Assembly (NCBI GenBank): GCA_003858485.1 | Contig: RQYD01000025.1 | Coordinates: 1-51,476, forward strand | DNA length: 51,476 bases | Origin: Clostridiales bacterium COT073_COT-073 | GTDB lineage: Bacteria > Bacillota > Clostridia > Lachnospirales > Vallitaleaceae | Direction of reading: 5' to 3' | Shown here: positions 1 to 7,772 of the stretch, piece by piece | Numbering within the stretch: the stretch's first letter is position 1 | Layout: the number at the start of each line of letters is the position of its first letter | Made by a program: the position numbers and the translations under genes | The notes under the pieces: model-generated | The model's database searches: none | What the model was told of the DNA's origin: nothing | What the model saw: the letters and a program-made list of their open reading frames with translations, nothing else

Positions 1-85
1 CTTACTGGCGGAAAGTCATATCAAAAAGCACAGTCTGCCTGGGCAGAGAGTCAAAAGTTAAAGCAAAATTCAACTTTTGTGTCAG
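1..85 (-). pseudogene. 3' fragment of the kinase gene at 1490-2647 (duplicated end)
   Basis: Bases 1-85 are identical to 1489-1573, the last 28 codons and stop of the phosphotransferase-like kinase. The match breaks at base 86. The fragment has no start or upstream gene body, so it is a remnant. The repeat may continue left of the window. The two copies bracket the Rpn-type gene at 141-1148. Confidence 0.85.
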
Positions 86-140
86 CTCTGCAATAAAGGA
101 AACTGTGCTTTAAAAAATTTTATTTAAATAAAGAATTTTC

Positions 141-1148
141 TTATAAATCCATAATCTCTTCCTGGCTCAATCCAGTGTATTCCATGATCTTTTCTATTGG
201 AAAGCCATCTTTTTTCATTTTAAAAGCAATCGCCAGCTTTTCGCGGCGCTCGCCACGCAGTTCACCAATGGTAATCCCCTCTTGCTTTCCAATGGTAACT
301 CCACGTTGTTCGACTCTATCAAAAATTGATTCCATGGTCTTTTCACCTCCTGATTGTTTTATTAATTCTATAATCTTTTCTTCACTACATCCTTTTCTGG
401 TTGTTCCCAGATAGGTTATTGTTTTGGTAGCGATCTCTACTAAGGTATCAATCTCCAGTTGGTTCATGATCTGAAATATTTTTAGGGTTTGCTCTTTAAA
501 TGCTTTTTCCTCCGGCTCATAAACAGAGATGATCGTTTTTAAATATATGTATAATTCCGTTCCCAAGTCACCACTTTTCAGCACTCCTGCGTTTTCCCAG
601 GAAAAATCATAATACAGGGCTTGATATAGCGGCAGATAAGGTAACAGCGCAGCTGGCAGTTCTTTTGGTAAATGATCCTTTAGCTGCAGATATTGCCAAC
701 GTTTTTTGCCTTGATGAAACACCAGCGGCAAGATCGGCGAAAGGCTATGATTTTGAGCTAAATCATGATGCCAGATCTCACTGATATAGCGCAGGATCTG
801 GATGGGGGTATACCGGTCTTCATAGCTTTTATGCTCCATCAGCAGCAGTAAGTAGTAATTCAGATCCTGGAGCTGAAAGCGAAATAAGAGATCGGCTTCA
901 CCCAGTTTTAACTTGGGGCTGATGGTTTTAGGCTCAACCGGGATCAGGGATCGATATTGAAGGATCGGCTGCAACTCTGCCGGTAAATAATTTTCCAAAA
1001 AATCAGTCAGCACTTCTTTTTGGCCCATATTGGCTTTAAAAAAGAGATCATGCGGTTGACTTAGTTCCTGCCCTTTCTTTGCTTTTATCTTTCCTATATC
1101 CTGTTCCAAATGCGATTCTCTATTTTCATTTTGGCTTTGCTTTTCCAT
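141..1148 (-). CDS. Rpn family recombination-promoting nuclease / putative transposase
   Basis: 335 aa, PD-(D/E)XK nuclease of the Rpn/YhgA (Transposase_31) family. Known members such as E. coli RpnA promote RecA-independent recombination; that activity is inferred here. The N-terminal HDLFFKAN signature (33-40) is followed by the nuclease core: Asp86 in EADLLF and the Glu105-x-Lys107 pair in LMEHKS. The C-terminus has the short helical module ending in a TGLSQEEI motif, typical of these proteins. The start at 1148 is preferred over an in-frame ATG at 1193 because a GAGGAGAG-type ribosome binding site lies just upstream of it. The gene sits between two identical 85-bp direct repeats and has a promoter block shared with the second Rpn gene at 19330. 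Catalytic residues look intact. Confidence 0.88.
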   Translation of the reverse strand: MEKQSQNENRESHLEQDIGKIKAKKGQELSQPHDLFFKANMGQKEVLTDFLENYLPAELQPILQYRSLIPVEPKTISPKLKLGEADLLFRFQLQDLNYYLLLLMEHKSYEDRYTPIQILRYISEIWHHDLAQNHSLSPILPLVFHQGKKRWQYLQLKDHLPKELPAALLPYLPLYQALYYDFSWENAGVLKSGDLGTELYIYLKTIISVYEPEEKAFKEQTLKIFQIMNQLEIDTLVEIATKTITYLGTTRKGCSEEKIIELIKQSGGEKTMESIFDRVEQRGVTIGKQEGITIGELRGERREKLAIAFKMKKDGFPIEKIMEYTGLSQEEIMDL

Positions 1149-1349
1149 CCCTTCTCTCCTCTCATTATAAAATATTTCCGCTGATTTTTCCACTATAAAA
1201 TATAGGGTGATTTTTGTGAGGGCAGTTGAAACATGTGACTATTTTTTGATTCTCATTACCGCTCATATGGTTTCTCCGAAATCCGGCTCCGAAATACAAG
1301 CGTTTCTTACCTGTTTCTTCGTAACTGCACTCACTCTTTATTTATAGAT

Positions 1350-1395
1350 ATTATAACAAGAGAAAATTCAAAAGTCGTCCGCTGGTTGCGGAATT
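1350..1395 (-). promoter_or_regulatory. Promoter and palindrome block of the first Rpn gene, shared with the second
   Basis: On the minus strand the order is AATTCCGCAACCAGCGGAC, then GACGAC (1374-1379), an 18-nt spacer and TATAAT (1350-1355). The same arrangement occurs at 19060-19105 before the other Rpn gene. The TCCGC/GCGGA inverted repeat touches the -35 position, as an operator would. The -35 itself is poor for sigma-A. The predicted leader to the start codon at 1148 is about 195 nt. The rest of 1149-1489 shows nothing else I recognise apart from the small hairpin at 1458-1483. Confidence 0.6.
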
Positions 1396-1457
1396 GCATA
1401 AAGGTTTACAGAAAAAATAATTAAAAAAACATAAAACAAAAAAACAGGATTCCTTTC

Positions 1458-1483
1458 ACCGGCTTGCCGGTTATTTCTTTTTT
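1458..1483. terminator. Weak hairpin downstream of the kinase gene
   Basis: ACCGG-CTTG-CCGGT (1458-1471) is followed on the plus strand by a T-rich run to 1483. Read on the minus strand, the direction of the kinase, the T-run comes about 15 nt after the stem, so termination there would be inefficient. The short stem keeps confidence low. Confidence 0.3.
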
Positions 1484-1489
1484 CTGGTC

Positions 1490-2647
1490 TTACTGGCGGA
1501 AAGTCATATCAAAAAGCACAGTCTGCCTGGGCAGAGAGTCAAAAGTTAAAGCAAAATTCAACTTTTGTGTCAGTCGCCAAATATCACCAATTGCCAGATA
1601 ATCCAGACAGGCAGTATCCATATAATGAAACAGCAAAGCCCGCATTTTTTCGCCCCAATCATCGCGAATTCCGTCAATATAGCCCCAATAGGATTGGGCT
1701 AATTCCAAAATCCGGCAAGCTGCTAAAAAATCAACCAGCGCCTGATTCTGACAGTCTTTGGGAATTGCGGTTCCATCACTGGTATAACCTGACCAAAAGG
1801 ACTGCCTGGCTAAATCAAAACATTCCCGATCATAAAAATTAAATAAGAAAAATAAAAATCCATAATACTCCAAAGCTGCTGGTGCTGCCTGAGAAGATTC
1901 CAAATCAAAGTAACCGGTGGGCTTGCCGGCCGTATTTGTAAAAAAGTTTTCAGCATGCATATCAGTAAAAACTAAAACCGGTGGGGCAGCGGTCAGGCTG
2001 AAATCATCAGCATGATCTTTTAATTTTTGCTGAAAAAACTCTCCCACTCTTTTTTCTTCAGCTGAATTGCGGAAAACTTTTTTAATATGGCAGCGGGTTA
2101 ATCGCATTTCAATCACCGAAGCAAAGCGCTGGCTAAAGTTGGTAATACCGGCCGGTTCAATTTGACCTTTGTCCATAATGTTGCCGAAAGAAGAAAATTT
2201 AATTTTCTGGATTTTAGCAAAATCCTGGCCCAGATAGTACAGGCTGTTCAGAAAAAGGGATTTGGAATAACCGCTTTGCTTCATACATTCTTTATGTGAA
2301 AATCCGGTCATTTTCTGCAATAAAATAAAGCTGCCGACAGTAGAATCGTGTGTTCCATAAACCTGCGGTACCGGTACATCAGCCAGAGCAGCCATTTGTA
2401 ATAAATAACTTTCTCTTTTCAGGGACAGGCTTCCGCCAAACAAAGTATCCTGATGAGCAGTGCCTAAGCCTTTTTCGGTATCTCTGATTTTTATAAATTT
2501 ACAGATAGCTGATTGATTGGGAGTAAGAGTAACATCAAATACAAAATGATTGGAGCCCTCATTGATTGGCTGGATAGCTGATACAGAATAGCCGTTTTCA
2601 GTCAAAGCCTGAGCAGCCATATGACAAGTGATTTCAGATCTTAACAT
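1490..2647 (-). CDS. Aminoglycoside phosphotransferase/choline-kinase-fold protein
   Basis: 385 aa, small-molecule kinase of the APH fold; substrate unknown. Visible elements are a phosphate-loop-like segment EGSNHF (30-35), candidate ATP lysine Lys50 and Glu79, the catalytic-loop region FTDMHAEN (Asp229, Asn234) and a DLES motif with metal-binding Asp248. In canonical members the catalytic loop reads HxD; here the histidine position is Phe, although Asp and Asn are kept. The start at 2647 is preferred because GAAGGGAT lies about 8-10 nt upstream and because earlier in-frame ATGs fall inside the regulator gene. Only 16 nt separate it from the regulator, so they form an operon. The 3' end is duplicated at 1-85. 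Resistance should not be inferred from the fold alone. Confidence 0.75.
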   Translation of the reverse strand: MLRSEITCHMAAQALTENGYSVSAIQPINEGSNHFVFDVTLTPNQSAICKFIKIRDTEKGLGTAHQDTLFGGSLSLKRESYLLQMAALADVPVPQVYGTHDSTVGSFILLQKMTGFSHKECMKQSGYSKSLFLNSLYYLGQDFAKIQKIKFSSFGNIMDKGQIEPAGITNFSQRFASVIEMRLTRCHIKKVFRNSAEEKRVGEFFQQKLKDHADDFSLTAAPPVLVFTDMHAENFFTNTAGKPTGYFDLESSQAAPAALEYYGFLFFLFNFYDRECFDLARQSFWSGYTSDGTAIPKDCQNQALVDFLAACRILELAQSYWGYIDGIRDDWGEKMRALLFHYMDTACLDYLAIGDIWRLTQKLNFALTFDSLPRQTVLFDMTFRQ

Positions 2648-2663
2648 AATAAATCCCTTCCGG

Positions 2664-3320
2664 TCAGACGGATTTTTTAGGTGAGTCTTTTTCCAGTTGC
2701 TGAAGATATCGGTAAATGCTGGCTTTGGAATTGCCAAGTTTAGTGGCGACTTCATGAATGGAATTTTTAGCCACAAATACACCGCGCTCATTCATTTCCC
2801 GGATAATTGATAATTTTTCCTGAGCGTTTAAACGATCAAGCGGAGAATTAAAACGGATAACGGCGTCATCCAGAACATTGCTGATAATTTCTGCCACAGA
2901 CAGGGATAAAGTATCAAAGGGGGTGTTCTGGGTGATTTCTTTGTTGATAGAATATGGTGGCTCGCCGTTGATCAATTGTTCCAGATATAATTGAGCAGCA
3001 GTCAATGGCTGAATGTTGGTGTTAATGGTGAGCAGTCCCTCCAGCTTTTTGGCGCTGCCCAAAAAGAGGGTAGCAGAACGGCGCTTTTCACCGGTGGCTG
3101 AAAAACTGCGATAATTGATATGATAAGGCAAATTGCTGCTTTTGGCATGGCTGATCAGAGTTTGAAAGGTTTTATCCAGAGGCATACCGGGATGATAATT
3201 TTCGGCAGATGGATTCTTAATCATTAAAAATTTTTCAGTATCGCATAAAATGATTTCACTGTTGCTTCCTAAATATAAAGCTAAAAAATCAACGATCGGG
3301 GCATAAAGTTCAACATTCAT
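2664..3320 (-). CDS. YheO/DauR-type PAS-HTH transcriptional regulator
   Basis: 218 aa, transcription factor. Residues about 5-105 look like the YheO-type PAS-like ligand-binding domain (opening YAPIVDFLALYLGSNSEIIL). Residues about 165-212 are the DauR-like helix-turn-helix, containing VATKLGNSKASIYRYLQQLE. The start at 3320 follows an AGGAG site; the longer in-frame ORF to 3377 has no such site. E. coli DauR controls D-arginine catabolism. Here the gene stands divergent from an oligopeptide-transport and peptidase operon, so control of that operon and of the adjacent kinase is the natural inference. The ligand is unknown. Confidence 0.8.
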   Translation of the reverse strand: MNVELYAPIVDFLALYLGSNSEIILCDTEKFLMIKNPSAENYHPGMPLDKTFQTLISHAKSSNLPYHINYRSFSATGEKRRSATLFLGSAKKLEGLLTINTNIQPLTAAQLYLEQLINGEPPYSINKEITQNTPFDTLSLSVAEIISNVLDDAVIRFNSPLDRLNAQEKLSIIREMNERGVFVAKNSIHEVATKLGNSKASIYRYLQQLEKDSPKKSV

Positions 3321-3550
3321 AAAAGTTCTCCTGTTATTTTTTGTGTATTTTAAACTATCATACCAATTCTGAACCATCCGGCTTTCGGTTTACTGAATTT
3401 GAAGCTTGATCTTCAGCTTTCCGGTCTTTCCTGAAGCCATCTTCTGCTTTAAGGAATAGGCGGCAGCTGAGATTATTTATATAAAAAATAATATCACCAT
3501 GATAAAAAAAAGTCAATATAAGAAAAAAATATATATATTATAAAATAATA

Positions 3551-3579
3551 TTGACATAATAAAAAAATTATATTATTAT
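3551..3579 (+). promoter_or_regulatory. Candidate sigma-A promoter for the opp/peptidase operon
   Basis: TTGACA (3551-3556), 17-nt spacer, TATTAT (3574-3579), about 180 nt before the permease start. It lies in a strikingly AT-rich stretch (about 3470-3600) within the 440-nt divergent region 3321-3760. The same stretch offers a TATAAT on the minus strand for the regulator. A second TTGACA near 3601 has no good -10. I see no riboswitch. Confidence 0.5.
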
Positions 3580-3760
3580 TTTAACATAAATAAAAAATAA
3601 ATTGACAAAGTGATGATGGGCTGACAAATATTTATAGAATCGTTTGTTCTGTCATATTTATTGAGAATTCAATTTAGAAAAGTTGAATTTAAAAACTGAT
3701 TTCAGTACGGCTTTTGGTAACAGATAAGGTCAACGAAGATGAAAACAGGAGGGAAAATGT

Positions 3761-4681
3761 ATGGCCAAATATGTATTACGCCGTTTTATATCAATGTTAG
3801 TAACTCTGTTTTTGATTGCAACCGTTACTTTTTTTTTGATGCACATGATTCCCGGCCAGCCCTTTGAGGTGACCAGAGAAACACCGGAAAGTGTCAGAAA
3901 ATCATTAGAGGTCAAACATGGATTGGATAAACCTCTGTGGCAGCAATATTTGATTTATATGAATAATATTGCACATTTGGATTTTGGAATTTCTATGAAA
4001 TATAAGGGCATTAGCGTTATTGGCGAAGTGGCAGGCGGAATGCCGATTTCGGCCATTATCGGTTTTGGCGGAGTGGTCATTGGCTGCCTGATCGGTTCCG
4101 TTTTAGGCTCAGTTGCCGCTTTAAAAAATAAAGGCTTTGTTGATTATTTTGTCATTATTCTGGCGATTTTGGGGGTATCGATTCCTAATTTTGTCTTTGG
4201 TTCCCTGATTCAGCGATATTTGGCGGTGGAATGGAAATTATTTCCAATCCAGGGATATAAGGGAGTACAATACTTCGTTCTGCCGATTTTAGCGGCTTCT
4301 TTTACCAATATTGCTTATTATGCCCGGATGTTGCGTTCCAGCATGCTGGATGTGATGCGTCAGGATTATATTTATACTGCCAGAAGCAAAGGTCTGAGTG
4401 AAAATGAAATTGTGCGCAAGCATATGCTGCGCAATTCCATGCTGCCGCTGGTGACATCACTTGGGCCAATGTGCGCCGGAGTACTGACCGGCAACTTTGT
4501 CATTGAAAAAATCTTTAATATTCCTGGTATTGGCCAGTCGATGATTGTTTCTATTCAAAATTTTGATTATACCATGATCATGGGACTGACCATTATTTTT
4601 TCTTTTATCTCAGTAATTTGCTATTTTGTTGTGGATATTGTTTACGGTATTGTTGATCCGCGAATTCGGATTTCAAAATAA
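3761..4681 (+). CDS. oppB: Oligopeptide ABC transporter permease (OppB/DppB type)
   Basis: 306 aa integral membrane permease of a peptide/nickel importer. It begins with a hydrophobic segment (about 10-30), carries the family's extracellular loop with the FDFGISMKY-like region (LDFGISMKY, 73-81), and has further membrane segments at about 97-120, 127-150, 170-190, 230-250 and 275-300. The ATPase-coupling EAA loop is visible as YTARSKGLSENEI (205-217). Length is normal. An AGGAGG site lies 8 nt before the start. It is the first gene of the operon and pairs with the OppC-type permease 56 nt downstream. Peptide is the likely substrate, supported by four downstream peptidase or amidohydrolase genes. 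Confidence 0.93.
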   Translation: MAKYVLRRFISMLVTLFLIATVTFFLMHMIPGQPFEVTRETPESVRKSLEVKHGLDKPLWQQYLIYMNNIAHLDFGISMKYKGISVIGEVAGGMPISAIIGFGGVVIGCLIGSVLGSVAALKNKGFVDYFVIILAILGVSIPNFVFGSLIQRYLAVEWKLFPIQGYKGVQYFVLPILAASFTNIAYYARMLRSSMLDVMRQDYIYTARSKGLSENEIVRKHMLRNSMLPLVTSLGPMCAGVLTGNFVIEKIFNIPGIGQSMIVSIQNFDYTMIMGLTIIFSFISVICYFVVDIVYGIVDPRIRISK

Positions 4682-4737
4682 CTCAGGGACATTCACTGCT
4701 TAAGCTGCCGCCGGATGGCAGCGGAATGGAGAAGCAT

Positions 4738-5724
4738 ATGGAGAATAATAGTAATATCAGGCACCAGACAGAAATTGATGATCGCCTTTTAAGGAAGGAA
4801 GCAGACCAGGAAGATCTGGAGGATGCTCTGTTTGAGGCGGATACCTCTGCTCATGAAAAGGCTGATGGCATGGCCCGGCCGGCCATGACCTACTGGAGTG
4901 ATGCTTTTCGCCGGTTTAAACGTAACCTGGTAGCCATGGTTTCAACCATTATTTTGATTATTATTATGCTGATGGCAATTTTTCAGCCAATGCTTAGCCC
5001 ATATGCCTATGATGACCAGGATTGGGCCAATACCAATCAGGGCCCAAGCAAGGAGCATTTGTTTGGAACTGATGAATTGGGACGGGATATTTTTGTCCGC
5101 TGTTGGGAAGGAGCCAGAGTCAGCCTTTTAATTGCCATTGTGGTTGCCCTGCTCAACGGCACCATTGGTATTTTATATGGTGGCATTGCCGGTTATTTTG
5201 GTGGGGTGGCGGATAATATTATGATGCGTTTTTGTGAATTGATTGTGTCCATCCCCCAGATGCTATGGGTGGTTTTATTGATTTTGATTATGAAACCGGG
5301 CATCTTTCCGATTATTATTGCGATTGCTGCCACTGGCTGGATTGGGATGGCCAGACTATTCCGGGGCCAGGTTTTCCAGCTGAAAGAATCAGAATTTGTA
5401 TTGGCCAGTCAAACCATGGGTGCAGGCAGTATGTGGATTATTTTAAAACATTTATTACCCAATACTATGAGCCCGATCATTATCAGCATGGCCAATGTTA
5501 TCCCCGGAGCTATTTTTGCGGAAGCTTTTTTAAGCTATATTGGGCTGGGTATTCCGCTGCCTTTAGCCAGTTGGGGAGTATTGGCCAGTGATGGAGCCAA
5601 CAAATTGCTGATCTATCCATATCAATTATTTTTCCCGGCGCTGCTGATTTGTATCACCATGCTGTGCTTTAATCTAATGGGCGATGGGCTTAGAGATGCC
5701 CTTGACCCCAGACTTAGACAGTAG
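4738..5724 (+). CDS. oppC: Oligopeptide ABC transporter permease (OppC/DppC type)
   Basis: 328 aa membrane permease. An acidic cytoplasmic N-terminal tail of about 60 residues precedes the first membrane segment. The family hallmark HLFGTDELGRDIF follows, then four more membrane segments. The EAA loop contains FVLASQTMGAGSMWIILKHL and the C-terminus ends GDGLRDALDPRLR, as in DppC. The start at 4738 is chosen over the in-frame ATG at 4726 because GGAG sits 6-7 nt before it; 4726 has only a poor site. It forms the heterodimeric pore with the gene at 3761. Confidence 0.92.
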   Translation: MENNSNIRHQTEIDDRLLRKEADQEDLEDALFEADTSAHEKADGMARPAMTYWSDAFRRFKRNLVAMVSTIILIIIMLMAIFQPMLSPYAYDDQDWANTNQGPSKEHLFGTDELGRDIFVRCWEGARVSLLIAIVVALLNGTIGILYGGIAGYFGGVADNIMMRFCELIVSIPQMLWVVLLILIMKPGIFPIIIAIAATGWIGMARLFRGQVFQLKESEFVLASQTMGAGSMWIILKHLLPNTMSPIIISMANVIPGAIFAEAFLSYIGLGIPLPLASWGVLASDGANKLLIYPYQLFFPALLICITMLCFNLMGDGLRDALDPRLRQ

Positions 5725-5735
5725 GAGGAAATAAG

Positions 5736-6776
5736 ATGAGCGAAAAAGATATTTTACTGGATGTCAGGGATTTGGCTTTTTCTTTCCATACCTATGCCGG
5801 TGAAGTCCAGGCAGTCAGAGGCGTCAGTTTTAAAATTGAAAGAGGAAAATGTCTGGGCATTGTCGGTGAGTCCGGCTGTGGTAAATCTGTTACCGCCAAA
5901 TCACTGATCGGCCTCAATCCCGGTAAGCCGGTCGGAGAATTGAAACAGGGTGAAATTTTATTTGATGGCAAAGATTTAGCCAAAATTTCAGAAAAAGAAA
6001 TGCGTAAGGTCAGAGCGCAGGAGATCCGCATGATTTTTCAGGATCCGATGACCTGCTTAAATCCGACCATGACCATTGGCCGGCAAATTCTGGAAGGAAT
6101 TTGTAAGTATGGAGATAAATGCAAGGAAGAGGCCAAAAAGATAACTTTGGAAACTTTGACCCTGGCCGGCATTTCCAGCCCGGAAGAAAGATTTAAACAA
6201 TATCCGCATGAGCTTTCCGGAGGAATGCGGCAAAGGGTGATGATTGCGCTGGCAATGGCGGTCAATCCCAAGCTGCTGATTGCCGATGAACCGACAACTG
6301 CTTTGGATGTGACTATTCAGGCACAAATTTTAGAACTGATCAAGGATATTCAAAAACATTATGACACTTCAATTATCATGATTACCCATGATTTAGGAGT
6401 AGTTGCCAATATTGCGGATGAAATCGCAGTTATGTATGCCGGAAAAATCTTGGAATATGGCCAGGTGGAAGATATTTTTGAATTTCCGGCCCATCCTTAT
6501 ACCTGGGGGGTTCTGCAATCGATTCCACCGGAAGATATGACGGATAGGCAGCCTTTAAGTCCGATTTTGGGAACCCCGCCGGATTTGATCCGGCCGCCCA
6601 AAGCTTGCCCTTTTGCGGCCCGTTGCCCCTATACCATGAAAATTTGCAGTGCTCAGCAGCCGCCGGTATATTCATGCAATGGCACCGATCACCGGGTAGC
6701 GTGCTGGCTTTATCATCCAAAAGCAATGCCCGTTAAAAATCCATTTACCGGACAGGAGGTTATGAAACATGAATAA
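5736..6776 (+). CDS. oppD: Oligopeptide ABC transporter ATP-binding protein (OppD/DppD type)
   Basis: 346 aa ATPase. Walker A is GESGCGKS (44-51), the Q-loop FQDPMTCLNP, the signature LSGGMRQR and Walker B LLIADEPT followed by the D-loop; the H-loop is ITHDLGV. The C-terminal oligopeptide-ATPase extension has the Cys motif CPFAARCPYTMKIC, the site that binds an Fe-S cluster or metal in the family. The ribosome site AGGAGG precedes the ATG. The stop overlaps the next ATPase gene by 8 nt, indicating translational coupling. Confidence 0.94.
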   Translation: MSEKDILLDVRDLAFSFHTYAGEVQAVRGVSFKIERGKCLGIVGESGCGKSVTAKSLIGLNPGKPVGELKQGEILFDGKDLAKISEKEMRKVRAQEIRMIFQDPMTCLNPTMTIGRQILEGICKYGDKCKEEAKKITLETLTLAGISSPEERFKQYPHELSGGMRQRVMIALAMAVNPKLLIADEPTTALDVTIQAQILELIKDIQKHYDTSIIMITHDLGVVANIADEIAVMYAGKILEYGQVEDIFEFPAHPYTWGVLQSIPPEDMTDRQPLSPILGTPPDLIRPPKACPFAARCPYTMKICSAQQPPVYSCNGTDHRVACWLYHPKAMPVKNPFTGQEVMKHE

Positions 6777-7746
6777 AAAAGACATAATACTCCGGACTGA
6801 AAATTTGAAAAAATATTTTAAGATTAAAAGAGGAAAGGTTGTCAAAGCCGTCGACGGTATTACCATTCAATTAGAGCGGGGCAAGACCCTGGGCTTGGTG
6901 GGAGAATCCGGTTGCGGCAAAAGCACTTTGGGCAGAACTTTAATTCGCATTTATGAGCCGACCGAAGGCAAGATTTATTTAAAAGAAAAAGATATCAGCG
7001 GTAAGAGCAGTAAAGCTTTTCGCCAGGAATTATCACAAAGCATGCAAATGATTTTTCAGGACCCCTATGCCAGTTTAAATCCAAGAATGACCGTTATTGA
7101 TTTAATTGCTGAAGGCTGGGATTTAAACCGTTCTATTCAGATTAGCGGAAAAGAGCGGCGGGAAAAAGTGCTGGAGCTGTTGCGGATTGTCGGTTTAAAT
7201 GAAGAACATGCCAATCGTTTTCCGCATGAATTTTCAGGCGGACAAAGACAAAGAATTGGAATTGCCAGAGCGCTGTCGATGAATCCGGAAATTATGATTT
7301 GTGATGAGCCGATCAGTGCACTGGATGTATCGATTCAGGCTCAGGTCATGAATTTATTGCTTAAGCTGCAACAGGATAAAAACCTGTCCTATATTTTTAT
7401 TGCTCATGATTTGTCAATGGTTCGGTATATTTCGGATGAGGTAGCAGTTATGTATTTGGGCAGCATTATGGAGTATGCGCCCAACACCGAGTTATATTCG
7501 CATCCACTTCACCCATACACCAAGGCGCTGTTTTCAGCGATTCCGGTTGCTAATCCGAAAGTTGAAAAGAACCGGAACCGAATTAAGTTGTTGGGAGAGA
7601 TCCCCAGTCCGATTCATGCTCCTCAGGGTTGCAAATTTTGTACCCGCTGTGAAAAGGTCAAGGATATCTGCCGGGAAAAAGCACCGGAATTAAGAGAAGT
7701 TTCAAGCGGACATTTTGTTGCTTGTTATTTATATTCTGAAAAATAA
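6769..7746 (+). CDS. oppF: Oligopeptide ABC transporter ATP-binding protein (OppF/DppF type)
   Basis: 325 aa ATPase, partner of the preceding gene. Walker A GESGCGKS (45-52), Q-loop FQDPYASLNP, signature FSGGQRQR, Walker B IMICDEP with PISALDVSIQAQ after it, and H-loop IAHDLSM. The C-terminal extension has the CKFCTRCEKVKDIC cysteine motif. Length matches DppF. The start codon lies within the end of oppD in another frame, giving coupled translation. The lipoprotein gene follows after 26 nt. Confidence 0.94.
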   Translation: MNKKDIILRTENLKKYFKIKRGKVVKAVDGITIQLERGKTLGLVGESGCGKSTLGRTLIRIYEPTEGKIYLKEKDISGKSSKAFRQELSQSMQMIFQDPYASLNPRMTVIDLIAEGWDLNRSIQISGKERREKVLELLRIVGLNEEHANRFPHEFSGGQRQRIGIARALSMNPEIMICDEPISALDVSIQAQVMNLLLKLQQDKNLSYIFIAHDLSMVRYISDEVAVMYLGSIMEYAPNTELYSHPLHPYTKALFSAIPVANPKVEKNRNRIKLLGEIPSPIHAPQGCKFCTRCEKVKDICREKAPELREVSSGHFVACYLYSEK

Positions 7747-7772
7747 AAATCAAAAGAAGGAGGTAGAAAGGA

